Positions 46,801-58,842 are shown, counted from the first letter of the stretch. The stretch is DNA of 64,000 nucleotides from Owenia fusiformis (GCA_903813345.2 CAIIXF020000005.1:40957394-41021393); one strand, 5' to 3'. Program-made: numbers and translations. The notes: a model not told the origin generated them from the letters alone.

Positions 46801-49800
46801 TTATAATTAGACACTTTATAATCCGATAAAGTGTATGAGAGCAATTCAGAAATGACTTCCTTATTTGGCAAAACAATGATAAAAAAAGTTGAATCAACCT
46901 AATCGAGTCACATTTTTGATGCAAGAGCTTGCCGGAAAAATGCGTTCAATCCCAAAGTCCTAAATACCATTTAAATACCATATGAGTAGATCGCTATTAG
47001 TATTTCCTGCATTGAGCCTACAAGCAAAATTAAGAAGATTCCTCTATTTTTGACAAGGTCAATCACAATTTTTGTGTCACTCTGTATTGTTTAACACCTT
47101 GAGCTTTGAAATGAAAAGAAATATATCATAATTAACCATGACATCTCAACTCTCCTCAGCAAAGAGGTCAGATCAATTCAGAAATGACTTCCTTATTTGG
47201 CAAAACAATGATAAAAAAAGTTGAATCAACCTAATCGAGTCATATTTTTGATGCAAGAGCTTGCCAGAAAAATCCTCTATTTTTGACAAGATCAATTGCA
47301 ATTTGTGTGTCACCCTGTATTGTCTAACACCTTGAGCTTTAGAATGAAAAGAAGTATATCATGATTAACCATGACATCTCAACTCTCCTCAGCAATGAGA
47401 TCAGTGAAAAGGAAAGAGGCGATGTGTATGATCAGAATGAGTTAGTCTGCTTCACTATTTGCTTGTGAAAGCCTTGCAGGGTTAAATGCATCAAGATGTT
47501 GACAGTTGCACTTTGTTAGCTTTTATAATTCAAAATATTTTTGTTTATAATTCCCCACCCAAATCTGAAATGATTTTGTTCTATCGTTATAAACTAATTA
47601 TAGTTTAACAAGCATTAAACATGTTTAAAATTCTCACCAAAATCTGAAATTGATGAATTATATCATAGAACTGTTTTAGATATTGTTTGTGCTTGGGTGC
47701 ATGGAATGTTGTAATCTAATCCAAGTATCCACTTACACACAAGGAGTGTGAATGTACGCACTGGGTATGTCTAAAGTACTATGTACTGTTATATAAACAT
47801 GTAGTATCTTTTTCTAAATAATTAAGTAGATTGCAAATCAAAATAATCTGCACTCTGACATTGTTAAAATTGATATCAATGAACTACCTTGGGAGTAAAA
47901 TCTAATAAGATGTCCTTAATTGAATTTCAGCAACTGGAGCTCAAAATAACCAAACTACTGGATCAGTGACGGGGATTTCACATTCTAATTTTACACAACC
48001 AGATGTAACAGTGAATCAGTCAGAGCGAAACCATTCTGAAATGGAAATTGATATCCAGGTACTTCATTTTTTTGTTTATAAAATGACATGCACGTATATC
48101 AGGGGGTGTTCGCCTTAAGGTAATAATATTGTGTAACCAATCATCTTGTAACATTCTTAGCAATGAATATTTATTAATCACTGTTACCATGGAGATTATG
48201 GCGTCACATAACAATAGATTTACATATTCCTTATTTTATTTTAAGAATGCTTTAAGAAATGCATTCATGGTTATTTGAATATGAATTTTTAGATTGGTTC
48301 CAAATGTGCACCAACACACTTTAATAATTATGAATACATACAAAATAATGTTCTAAATATCTCTATAAATATGTTAGATAGAAGAAAAACCAGTACAGTG
48401 GCTATGAATGCAAAGTACAACTTTTTAAAATTCAAATCTTGTTGAAAACTGTTTGATATCATAAATGTCTCATGTAATTATGTTTTAGGAAAGGAAATAC
48501 AAATTGAGGACTTTGTCAGTAGTCAATATGAAAATAAACATTTTTCAGAGTAGAAAACAATTACTGTACTAAAATAAACATACTGCATGTCCATAAAGTG
48601 GATAATTCTTCACTCCTCAGATCTCTTGTTCTTGTCATTGTACCACCAAATTCCTCAATTCAGTTGTTCTTTGCAAGATTTATTGGTGTTATTTTAAGTA
48701 TAGACATTTTACAAGATTTCTAACATAAAACAGTGTTCAATAGGATATACATTCTCTCTAGTATATACAAATTATATCATATTTCTAAATTCTCCAGGTG
48801 CCTCAAACGAAGCAAAGTCCTATGAAGACTGTACAGTGTCCAAGATGTGCGTCCGGAGAACCAGTAAGTTAAAACTTATGTTAATACTAAGGCCTAAAGT
48901 TTCATCTCTTTTTCAATGTTTCCCTTTGTTTCTTATAAAGAATTTATGCCTTTTGTAATCCAAATTTTAAATAGACTGTTTTTCCACTTAAGATTCAAAT
49001 ATAAGAGGGCCATTTTTTATCCTACCGAACAAAGTCCGAGAGGGATATAGAGAATCTGTTCGTCCATCAATCCTTTCATCAGTCCTTAGCCGTCCATTCA
49101 TCCGTGTGTCCTGGCGATTACTCAAAAACACCTCTAAGCATTTGATTCGAATTCTATAGGCTTAAGCCTTATGGGTGTAGGACCACTGCTGGAGAAGGAA
49201 TTTTCGTTAAGGCGACTCAGTTCAAAATGGCCACCATTTTTCATAAAAATGAGCTCTGCTAGATAAGACATTTTCAAGATGGTCATTAAATTCAAAATGG
49301 CTGCCATTTTTCATAAAAAATGTAATCTTTGATAACTCCAACACCAGTGAATGGATATGGTTCAAGTTTTTTATCCCATCGAACGAAGTTCGGAGGGATA
49401 TAGGGAATGCCTCCGTCCATCGGTCCGTCCGTACTTACGTACGTACATACGTCCGTCTGTCCGAGCAATAACTCAAATACCGTTGGCCCGATTTTGTTCA
49501 TATTTTGTACACATATACCCTATCTTGAAAAATGGCTGCCATTTTTCATTAAAAATGTAATCTTTGATGGATTTGAATTGATTCAAATTCTATATATTTA
49601 TGCCTAAAGATAAAGAATGGATTTCGGTGGGATTTGCTACTCCCTGGAGTTGCTGTTTTCTAGTTTTTAATTGATCCCTTTTAATTTATAATTTACTATT
49701 TAGGGGACCTAACATGATATATACCATTGGAGTGTCTACTTGGTTTTTAAATTAAATGGTATGCTGTGCATGTATGTTGTTAAGTTATTAAGCAAGTTCA

Positions 49801-51218
49801 GTTTTCTCAATTTTGCATTTTTTGTACCAAATGATAATCTTCTTTGGGCAAATCTAATGTTTGCAAAACCGGGTTAAAAACTTTGATGTCATAGGTCACG
49901 TGTCGTATTCTTGAGTTTACTTGTAATAAATAATACATCATCCTGATTTGGGAAAATATTTTTGTTTGTGGAATTTGTTATTTCATGGAGTTGCCATTTC
50001 CGAGTTGAACACTGATATATAAATGTGTTTCACCTTTACACTTATATCTCATGTTAAAGGACTAGAAAACATATTCTTCTGGTGCTTTCAATCATTTCAT
50101 CAAAGTTTCACTGAAATTCATAATTGAAACAAGCCAAAGAGAACAGGTGGACCAACCAAAAACAAGATCACCCCATTCTATTCCATTTTGTTTACTCAAC
50201 TCAGACTGTATGTTGCCAAGTTATGTTGCCCTTGTTAAGTTCAACAAATCTTGAATGTATTTGTTCATTAGTATGCCTGTTGTATGGAGTACATGCAATT
50301 CAAATGTGTTTTTTCTCATATTTCATACTAAATTCATTTAAACTAAATGCAGTTAACTTAAGTGAGAATTTAAATCAGTTGTTAATAATGAGTCTTAACA
50401 TTGAGAAATAAATACAAAAATATTTAAACAATATTGCAATAATTTATTTTCATTTGTTTGTCAAAACATCACTTTTTATACAAGACAATATTTTCCTCTA
50501 TAACGATAGGTTGGTAAATTGCAGGGTATAAAGTTAAGATTTTGTGTAAAATGTTTTTGCAAAAAAAATCACATTTTCAAAAGTCTATTTTCAATTGGAT
50601 GGTTGGAGTGTCTAGCATTTAAATAAAAGGAGTTATGAATTCAGTACAAGTCCTTCTTGAGATGACCCCTATTAATATAGAAGGAATATGATATACTAAA
50701 CAATTACTTGTAGCTATTTTTCCATTCACTTGCCTTAATTAAGTTTTATAAATTGTTTTATCTTGTTAACTTCTCAAATAATATTTATGAGCTTTCTTGG
50801 TGATAAAATAATCTCAAATGGACATTTTACTAGTCAACCTCACATGCAAAGCCATATGAATATTTATACATATTCTTTATTCAGTTTATTGTTTTGATTA
50901 GATGTACATTTATGTGTATACTATGTGTTATGTTATGCACAGGATACATGTGTAATTTAATATTTCAATTTCATACAATAGACACTTCATTCATTGATTA
51001 ATCAGTAACATATGAACTGCTTTGAAACCAAGTCACATATGAGATAGTATCTATTTATTACCCCTAGATGGAGATATGTACATTAATATACATATACTGA
51101 TATTGCCTTTTGAATAACATTGGTGTAGTGATTGTTACATTCTTGGCACTGGTGTTAATTTATTTAAGTTATGTTTTTTTTCTTCCAGGGTCATATCAAC
51201 CATATACTTGGATGTTAA
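43849..51218 (+). CDS. Small conserved-looking protein with a CPRC motif (132 aa, 5 exons), function unknown
   Basis: Exons 43849-43962, 46301-46361, 47931-48058, 48798-48863 and 51189-51218 join in phases 0, 1, 0, 0 (399 nt). The start has adenines before the ATG. The protein opens MPNGKRKECFSFGDDSWHFE, continues with QRKRLCCGLEALTKVPLAGF, a polar Asn/Thr/Gln-rich middle ending EMEIDIQ, and closes with CPRCASGEPGHINHILGC. The closing block has a CxxC pair plus two His and could bind zinc. The pattern of two short conserved-looking ends around a variable middle suggests a real small protein. I do not recognise it. All donors and acceptors are near consensus, and the last exon is only 30 nt. 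It shares a promoter region with TRPM, and B3GALT6 starts 262 bp after its stop. Confidence 0.8.
44081..44650. mobile_element. Transposon family GTGGCGGACA, copy B
   Basis: The ends gtggcggacataaat (44081) and atttttgtcccccac (44650) are inverted copies, and tttaca is duplicated (44075-44080 and 44651-44656). The uninterrupted target survives in the segmental duplicate near 45890-45905 (gaacagcctttacacgcccc), which confirms the insertion. No coding capacity. Confidence 0.88.
45765..46190. repeat. Segmental duplicate of the exon 1/intron 1 junction of the 132-aa gene
   Basis: gactgcaatcatattcaaag at 45771 repeats gactgcaatcatattcagcg of exon 1, followed by the same intron sequence (tcttttaatttgt, ggagctctgaa/gagctctgaa, gacagatgaaag, gaattcagctgctta, gattttgatggaaattca) as 43963-44080 plus 44651-44940. 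The duplicated donor is broken (ggatat instead of gggtat). Confidence 0.85.
46840..47400. repeat. Tandem duplication of ~320 bp
   Basis: caattcagaaatgacttcct, gttgaatcaacctaatcgag and gatgcaagagcttgcc recur at 46842 and 47174, and aatatatcataattaaccat / aagtatatcatgattaacca close each copy. The second copy lacks about 75 bp. It lies in intron 2 of the 132-aa gene. Confidence 0.88.
49015..49668 (+). repeat. Dispersed family A, double-headed copy
   Basis: Two heads (ctaccgaacaaagtccgaga at 49022 and ccatcgaacgaagttcggag at 49376) and one tail (gggatttgctactccctgga, gttgctgttttctagtt) are present, with aaaatggctgccatttttca blocks between. It may be one copy inserted in another or an internal duplication. 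Confidence 0.82.
49670..51188. other. Intron 4 of the 132-aa gene, no feature seen
   Basis: AT-rich DNA with no satellite, inverted repeat or coding block that I can support. It ends with the acceptor tttttcttccag. Confidence 0.6.
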
Positions 51219-51479
51219 CAAATCAATGATAAACATTTACACAACTTGGAACATACTCGTACATGGGACACTTCAACAATCTGAATCATACTGCAGTGTG
51301 TATCTAGCTGACATTTCAACAAATCTGCACTGAACTTTCTTAGGAATGTGTAGATAGAAAGTCAAGGAGTAAAGAATTGAGTTATTGAGTACAGTATACT
51401 GTGAATCTAAGAGGAGCTAGAATTATAGCTACTACTAATAGTTAGTTTTAGTTAGTGTATATGGGATAGTCCGGGCACA

Positions 51480-52544
51480 ATGTATAGCAGTCGCAGGGGA
51501 ACTGCAGGGATAAACCGCAAGTTAAACAAACATGCATCTACGATCCTCATCTGTGGGATTTTCCTATTTTTCAGTGGGATCTTGTACTTGTCTTTGTGCA
51601 AGATGCCATGTGAAGACACTGATGCCGTTTTAGATGCAGAAGAGACTCGTCTTGGTGAGGCAGATGATGAAGCAATACAAGCCAACTGGCCACTTTGGGA
51701 TTTCCCAAAACCACAAGGAAAGTTGAAGGCTTTCCTCGTTATTCTTGTCATGTCATCACCAGATGGTATACAGCGACGTGATGCCATAAGAGAGACTTGG
51801 TTGTCGGAGCATCCTGATGACATACAACCGTTCTTTGTAATAGGATCGGGAAATCTCACTCCAAAACAGATAAAGCATCTCGCACATGAAAATGATCACG
51901 AACATGATCTCTTACTCTTGAGAAACGTAAATGATTCATATTTTGCCCTGACCAGTAAACTGTTAGAGAGTATAGTATGGCTTGATAAACATGTGGATTA
52001 TAAGTTTGTTATGAAAGCCGACGATGATACATTTGCACGTTTGGACGTAATAGTTCCCGAACTTAGAGAAAAGGAGCCTAAAAGACTGTACTGGGGTTTC
52101 TTTGATGGTCGTGCTAAAGTTAAACAGACTGGTCAATGGGCAGAAAAATCTTGGGTTCTATGTGACACATACCTGCCTCATGCTAGAGGAGGTGGTTATT
52201 TTCTATCATCTGATTTAGCTCACTACGTATCAATAGGTGCAAAATTCTTAAAGAAATTCAACAGTGAAGATATATCAATGGGTGCATGGTTAAGTGCAGT
52301 AGAGGTCAACCGTGTCCATGACCCTAGATTTGACACAGAGTACATGTCCAGGGGATGTTTCAATGCCTACATAGTCACCCATAAGCAAGGCATTGCTGAT
52401 ATGAAAGCTAAACACAAGCGTTTACAAGAAAGTAAAGGGACCAGGATGTGTGAAAATGAAGTTAGAGTACGACTGTCATATAATTATAATTGGAATGTAC
52501 CACCTTCAAAATGTTGTATAAGGAACGATTCTAATGTTTTATAA
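51480..52544 (+). CDS. B3GALT6: Beta-1,3-galactosyltransferase 6 (proteoglycan linker galactosyltransferase II)
   Basis: An intronless 354-residue type II Golgi membrane protein of glycosyltransferase family 31. It adds the second galactose to Gal-Xyl-Ser in the linker that carries heparan and chondroitin sulfate. Residues 1-20 are basic and cytosolic; 21-38 form the membrane anchor (TILICGIFLFFSGILYLS). The catalytic domain shows RRDAIRETWLSE (99-110), KADDDTF with the metal-binding DDD at 181-183, YWGFFDG, ARGGGYFLSSDL (235-246), the acidic loop NSEDISMGAW (261-270) and HDPRFDTEYMSRGC. The HDPRFDTE and VTHKQ blocks separate B3GALT6 from other GT31 enzymes. Length and absence of introns fit the animal family. 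Its neighbour at 54626 acts on the same chains. Confidence 0.95.
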   Translation: MYSSRRGTAGINRKLNKHASTILICGIFLFFSGILYLSLCKMPCEDTDAVLDAEETRLGEADDEAIQANWPLWDFPKPQGKLKAFLVILVMSSPDGIQRRDAIRETWLSEHPDDIQPFFVIGSGNLTPKQIKHLAHENDHEHDLLLLRNVNDSYFALTSKLLESIVWLDKHVDYKFVMKADDDTFARLDVIVPELREKEPKRLYWGFFDGRAKVKQTGQWAEKSWVLCDTYLPHARGGGYFLSSDLAHYVSIGAKFLKKFNSEDISMGAWLSAVEVNRVHDPRFDTEYMSRGCFNAYIVTHKQGIADMKAKHKRLQESKGTRMCENEVRVRLSYNYNWNVPPSKCCIRNDSNVL

Positions 52545-53030
52545 TGCATTCATGCTTAAGTTAAAGTTAAGATCTCAACCATGACACAAAATTGTATCAT
52601 GTGACTCGTAACGTTTTTTGATTTTGATGCAAAATGATTTTGTATGACTCAAATGTACTTTGATCATGACACAAAATTATACCATGTGTTGATGTGACCC
52701 ACATACAAATTGATCATAACGCAATATTGTACAACCAAAGGATTCACATGTAAATTGATTGAATATGATTCCATGTGACCAATTGATTGTGACTATAAGA
52801 TAATATGGTTCCATGGGACTAGCTTGGTATTAGTATCATGACACAATATAGTGCCATAATTTGATGTACTCCACATGTAATTTCATCGTAATTTTACATC
52901 ACTCTGAGTGATAGTGGCAATCATGTCTGAATGATGTGTTGTATTGTTGTAAATTGAGTGTTCCACCTTAACACTGTCCCCTCCCTTTCATTCAACTCTT
53001 CCAATTTGATAGAATTAAGCATAATTCACC
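52545..53030. other. B3GALT6 3' region with degenerate ~60-bp repeats
   Basis: Variants of gacacaaaattgtatcatgt gactc and caaattgatcat recur about five times between 52570 and 52880, probably inside the 3' untranslated region. Confidence 0.55.
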
Positions 53031-53033
53031 TTG

Positions 53034-53392
53034 AGACGCATGATTCATACATGAGTGCGTAAGGCATACATGAGTGCATAATGCATACATACGTGCATAA
53101 TGCATACATGAGTGCATAACGCATACATGAGTGCATAATGCATACATGAGTGCATAACGCATACATGAGTGCATAATGCATACAAGAGTACATAAGGCAT
53201 ACATGGGTGCATAATTCATACATGAGTGCATAATTCATACATGAGTGCATAGTTCATACATGAGTACATAATTCATATATGAGTACATAATTCGTGCATG
53301 AGTACATAATTCATACACAAGTGCATACCTCATACATGAGTGCATAATTCATAATATGAGTGCATAATTCATACATGAGGGCATAAAAATCT
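53034..53392. repeat. 19-bp minisatellite (gcatacatgagtgcataat), about 18 copies
   Basis: The unit gcatacatgagtgcataat repeats with point changes (acgt, aagg, ttca variants). Met-Tyr/Cys-rich reading frames on the minus strand are by-products. Confidence 0.95.
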
Positions 53393-54625
53393 GATCTTTG
53401 TCAGTTGAATTAATGAATTTTGGTGTTATTTTTCATAATAGTCTTGTTTCAAGCCCTTGTGGCCTCCACATACAATCCTCACATCCACAAGTAGATAGGG
53501 ATAGGAGGTACAGGAGTAACAAAGATTTGAAATGAGATATTTTGCCAGATTTTCCTCCTGTTCTCATTTTTATAATGACATTATCTGCTAAGGAGGAAGA
53601 CCTGATTGGGGATCTGTATATTGGATGAAGTAAAAATATCCAAATTTTACTTTGTATTTGGAGTTAGAGTACTAATTTAGAATGTTGGTTTGACAAAATG
53701 AAAATATTCTGTTAGTATTTAATTTTCTTAAACAAGACAGATGAAAGATGATGATCTCGAAATACAAATTGAGTGCATACACGATATTGTACTTCATATG
53801 ATTTTGAAGAGAAAATATGATTTATACTAGTAATTGAAAATACTATTCAATGTTATCATAATGACGGGATTTATGAGTACACAATAATGATGAATTGGTT
53901 TTCATGTAATCCATTTAAATGTTTTTCTTATTATGATAGACTGCCAAATGTATACAGCATGAGACTGTCCTGTAAATTTGCATTTTATTTTTTACAATTG
54001 AATATGTTGTAATGGGTGATGGATTTGTTGAAGTTTAAATTCAAGATATTATTTTTAGTCCATGTATTAAGTTTAAAATGTACATGTACATAAAAGATGT
54101 AAGTAAGCACATACTTTTGTAGTTTTTACATTGTTATTCTGTAGCCAAACTCCAAGACATTGATTTGTATATTGTGTAAGTTTAATCACATATATGTATG
54201 TTCCATGAACATATGTTTGCATCTTGGTTTCAGTCACCAAAAGGTGCAATAAATTTGATCGATTAATTCAACATAATATTTGTTAATTCAAGTCTCGATC
54301 TGTAATATTATAACTGATCAAAATATTGTTGAAGAATAAACAAATGAGTTATATTTAAGATACAATAATTATTTTTGTATGGGTATTGTGAAATAGGGAG
54401 TGTATTGTAAATCATTGCTATTAAGACCAAGACAGACATTTACAAGTGTAAATAGCCCAAGGGATGGTTTCTAATGTTTCACCTGTACACAGTGGCTAGT
54501 ATATATCATACATGCCATAAAGCACAATATGATTCAAAAATTTAATATATATAAGGTGTTAACTAAGTATATAGAAGAAAAAGGACAAGTTAAGACTAAG
54601 TATTAACATAAAAATTCATGCAGTT
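53393..54625. other. Between B3GALT6 and HS6ST, no gene seen
   Basis: AT-rich. Candidate plus-strand polyadenylation signals for B3GALT6 are AATAAA near 54249 and 54334. The promoter of the sulfotransferase must lie near the right end, but no motif stands out. Confidence 0.5.
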
Positions 54626-55690
54626 ATGAGTCAATTGAACAAGAAAAGCAGTATCATTGCAAATATCCTTCATTGCTTTCGCAACATGGTAACTAACATA
54701 ATGATTTTCAAAAGACGACGAGATGCGCTGTTTCGCAAAATTGTTACTCTCTTAATGATTATGCTTTTGATTTATCTCATGTGTCCAGGCCACTCAGAAA
54801 TTGATGATTACAGGGGGTTTGTTCTTCATAAGAGATATTTCGAAGATTGGGTGATATCTAGAAGCATTTGGATGAACGTAGAAGCACGATCAGTATTGGT
54901 GTTTGTACACATTCCAAAAAGTGGTGGAACTGAATTTGGTTTCAAACTGTGTAACAATTTATATGATGCCAGGTGTAATTGCACAGATAATAACTGGGGG
55001 GCTTGCGAGTGTAAAAACCATCAGAAAAATACCTGGATGTTCAGTCCGTATTCAGTGGGTTGGCCTTGTGGGGTTCATGCCAGTTTAACAGCTCATCGTA
55101 ATTGTGTCGATGAAACAATGAAGAAATTGGATTATACACGTCGTAATCGGACCTATTTTTACATCACTATATTGCGTGATCCTGTATTACGCTACATCAG
55201 TGAGTGGAATCATCAAAAGAAATGTACTGATGACTGGTATAACACGACAAAAGTTCCCGAACTTGATATTGATGAGTTTATGCAGTGTGTCAATAATCCA
55301 GCGAACAACAGGCAAACACGAATGCTTTCGGATGAAGATGCCTACAAACATTTACCACGTGGGCCATCACAGGATGAAATCATGTTAAGAACTGCGAAGA
55401 AAAACTTAAAGTTATTTAGCTTTTTTGGATTAACTGAATATATGATAGAAAGTCAATATTTATTTGAGAACTCGTTAGGGTTACATTTTGCACATAGGTT
55501 TGGAGCAGACAATTCTAAAGCTTTGGCCCTTAAAAGGAATTTAACAGAGACACAAATTGAAGATATTATTGGTCTGAACAAACTTGACATTCAGTTGTAT
55601 CAATATGCTAAAGACATATTCTTTCAACGATATAAATATCATCTTGATTTCATATCAGGATACATATTTGGTAGATACCACAGAATATGA
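54626..55690 (+). CDS. Heparan-sulfate 6-O-sulfotransferase
   Basis: An intronless 354-residue type II Golgi protein that transfers sulfate from PAPS to the 6-O position of glucosamine in heparan sulfate. The membrane anchor is about residues 38-53 (KIVTLLMIMLLIYLM). The 5'-phosphosulfate loop is VHIPKSGGTEFG (about 94-105). WMFSPYSVGWPCGVHASL (137-154) matches the family's W.FS..S.GW.CG.HA block, whose His is the proposed catalytic base. The 3'-phosphate site is ITILRDPVLRYISEW (180-194). NNRQTRMLSDEDA, NLKLFSFFGLTEY and the C-terminal LYQYAKDIFFQRY block are also typical. It is shorter than vertebrate HS6ST1-3, with a brief C-terminus. The vertebrate paralogues cannot be told apart here. 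Confidence 0.95.
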   Translation: MSQLNKKSSIIANILHCFRNMVTNIMIFKRRRDALFRKIVTLLMIMLLIYLMCPGHSEIDDYRGFVLHKRYFEDWVISRSIWMNVEARSVLVFVHIPKSGGTEFGFKLCNNLYDARCNCTDNNWGACECKNHQKNTWMFSPYSVGWPCGVHASLTAHRNCVDETMKKLDYTRRNRTYFYITILRDPVLRYISEWNHQKKCTDDWYNTTKVPELDIDEFMQCVNNPANNRQTRMLSDEDAYKHLPRGPSQDEIMLRTAKKNLKLFSFFGLTEYMIESQYLFENSLGLHFAHRFGADNSKALALKRNLTETQIEDIIGLNKLDIQLYQYAKDIFFQRYKYHLDFISGYIFGRYHRI

Positions 55691-56908
55691 TTGAGAGCTG
55701 AATTGGAACAGATAATGTACAGAGTAGCTACAAAAAGCATTCATTGTAAGACAGTATAGAAATGTGGTTACTCCTTCACCACTGATTTCTTCGGAAGTCA
55801 CTGTCAAAGTTGTTCAAATGAAATGTCCAAATGTTCAAATTGAGCAGATTTGTACTTGAGATACCAAAAATTAACAAATACAAAGAACAATATATGGAAT
55901 TTACATTAAAATTTGATACAAACTGCAATATTTCAATTGGTTCAAAAATATATATTATATAATATTATGAAAAAATGAAGAAAATTCTCTTAGCTTTTAA
56001 ATAAGTCATAGTTTCTTAATTTGAGAAAGGATAATTAGAGATACAACATGATTCTTTATTGACGCACTTGCAGATCCAGGGGGGGGGGGGCATGAAGCTT
56101 GAAAAAAAATTTGTACATTTTTTCTGATTTTAAATGTGGCCCTCCCCTTTGTTAGCTTCTTTATCTGCCAGTGTGTCTGTCCAGGCACTATTGTTGTTTC
56201 GTTTTGCAAAATTATGGACAGTTCTCCTAGTGATTGAATTCGCTGATTCGCATTGAGAAATAGGCCAGCATCTTCCACTTCGATTTCATATTTAAAGATG
56301 ATATGATTTACAAAATACGAAATGTTATCTAAGCATATCTTTATTCACTACATGTTACTTTTATGTACAGTTAACTCAATAAATAGGTTTCAATTACATG
56401 GACAGCAATATACAATAAAACAGTAAATTGTATAGACCACCTCAATGTCTTCAGTAACATTACTGTTAATTTTAATTTGGCAATACAGTGTACTTAATTT
56501 CAACTAAGTGAATTTGCCATTTTCTGAACTATTGCAGCTGTATATATAATTTAGTAGGTTTTTGTATATAAATTAGTGACTTTGTACAGAATTTGTGTGT
56601 CACCAAATTGAAGTTGGTGCCAAATTAAAAATTTACAATTTAAGTAAGGATTTGAGATTAAAATTATTCTACTGTAAGGTACTTGAAACAAAGTCTGGCT
56701 AAATCTAAGCCAGTTTCATTACATCGTCAAGTTTCTCTTTTGAAAGCCAGTTCCATTACATCATCAAGTTTCTCTTTTGAAATGATCTCCATGACTCACA
56801 TAGATGGCACTGCCATATTTGTTACTAAATAATCAAATTGATTGATAACAATTTTAAGCATAATTTACATGAAGGAAAATAGCATTACAACATCAATTTC
56901 TTCTTATA
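55691..56908. other. 3' flank of the sulfotransferase gene
   Basis: Contains a G12 run near 56079 and a 34-bp direct duplication at 56713-56780 (gccagtttcattacatcgtc / gccagttccattacatcatc, aagtttctcttttgaaa). No coding block is supported. Confidence 0.5.
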
Positions 56909-57656
56909 CAGGGTGTTCAAAAAAAACGCAACCCAAAGAAATCGCTATATCTTGGAAAATACTAGTCCAATTGTGTTCATTTTTTCAGGAAGGAAAGAAG
57001 AGACTGTGTATGTATAGCTCATGTTGTTAGTTAGTTGTAAAACATGATGCCTTGGACAAATGCTCAAAAGACATTAGTATTGGAAAGATACGAAAAACGC
57101 AGTCAGAGACAACTGCCACAGCAATAAAACCAAATAACTTTCTAACCATAGTGTTTTGGCTATTCAAATTTGGCACAAATCATCTTCATTCAATGTATGA
57201 TTAATATGTAGAGTGAAATCAAAATCACTCCAGGGACTTTTCAGTTTTGGTCGAAATGCTTTCAAAACCCAGTCAAACACCCTGGTTCAGCCAGACTTAA
57301 GAAGGCATTTTGACCATGACTGTAAAGTCCCTGGAGTGATTTTAATGAAACTCCCCCAATTCACTACACATTATATGAAGATAATTTGTGGTGAATCTGA
57401 AGTGCCAAAACACCATGGTTAGAAAGTTATTAGGGTTTATTGCTCTGGCAGTCACCTCTGGTTGCGTTTTTCGTATCTTTCCAATACTAATGTCTTTTGA
57501 GAAGGTGTCCAAGGCATCATGTTTTACAACTAACTAACAGCAGGAGCTATACACACATAGTCTCTTCTTTCTTTCCTGAAAAAATGAACACAATTGGACT
57601 AGTATTTTCCAAGATATAGCGATTTCTTTGGGTTGCGTTTTTTTTTGAACACCCTG
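56909..57656. mobile_element. 748-bp foldback MITE of Tc1/mariner type (TA target)
   Basis: The ends cagggtgttcaaaaaaaacg (56909) and the inverse (57656) are flanked by TA (56907-56908 and 57657-57658). The arms match over about 190 bp, and a second inner match (caaaatcactccagggactt and tttctaaccatagtgttttgg) extends the pairing to nearly the whole element. There is no transposase. The CAGGGTG end resembles that of the mariner at 6904 and may share its mobilising enzyme family. Confidence 0.92.
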
Positions 57657-57658
57657 TA

Positions 57659-58840
57659 ATTTAAATCAATTATTTATATACATAGTTAAGCAGCTGAATC
57701 CTTCTTCTACAAATATAAGTATAAACATGTACATTATTTCATTACTTATTCAGTCATACCTGAAAAAATGATTAAAAGCAGCCGAGAAAAATGTCATTAT
57801 AATTTTGGTCCTCGTTCAGTCATTATGTACAGCTTTAGCTTGCCAAAAGCCAACTTTCAGTAAACATGACCCACCTTACTCACCTGGGTTTTTTAAGAGG
57901 CAACAAAAATAGAAATTAATGAAATGTTTGACAATACCTTTTTCTGTGTGTTATTTTTTGTCATGACTGTTTTCTAAAAACTTTTAATGTATTTGGCAAT
58001 AATTTTGAAAAATTGACATCCAATACTGAAGAGATAACCATTTTTCAATTTTATAGAATTTGGACATTTCTGCATGTCATATATTCAATTGATTTTATTA
58101 ATTGTTCCATTCATCTACACAGTAACAAAATACTGCAAAATATTTACTTTATTACTCCAAATATTGGTTTGTCTAAATGGAGAACAAGGGTAAAGTATGA
58201 CCTAAAATGCTAAAGTAATAAATGCTTCTTGCATCCTATTTACATCTACATACTTTAAAATGGTATATATACATGTAATGTAATGTGTATTGTTTTAAAT
58301 GGTAAACATTTTTTTCACTTTTAAGCAGTACATAAATGTTTACTTAATTACATGTACATATTCTATTTTCTAAACCATAGATAGATAACACATACCATTG
58401 GACAATTTTCTTCATATTAGTTGGAAAGATGTATAATGGTAAGAAGATGTATGCAAACATTTTTTTCGAAATGGTCGCCTCTTGAAAGTGTAAGTTCAAG
58501 TTATGACTGCAGGAATTTATGATAAGTAAGATATATCTATTTAACACATTATCTAACCCAGCCCCACCCTCAGGGCATGAGTATGGGACATTTTCTGTTC
58601 ATTCTGGGTGCTGAGAAGTAGAATACAAATACTGAATTACAATGTATGCCTTAATGCAAATTGGAGGTTTTTAAGGTAAAGATGGAAATATATTGTAACA
58701 TCTCTTTCACATTCATGAAAATTCTATCCAGTGAATCCAAAATGACCACTATGCATTATTTAAATGGATGGTCACTGCAACCATGTGCATTGTATTACAT
58801 CATCATGTAATGTATAATGTACATTCAGACATTGTACATA
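57659..58840. other. Intergenic, no feature seen
   Basis: AT-rich sequence with no supported gene or structured repeat. Confidence 0.5.
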
Positions 58841-58842
58841 CA

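Noticed and set aside
51452-51859. 135-codon minus-strand frame
   Set aside because: Shadow of B3GALT6 on the opposite strand.
52992-53250. MHSCMNYALMYALCTH-type frames
   Set aside because: Artefacts of the 19-bp minisatellite.
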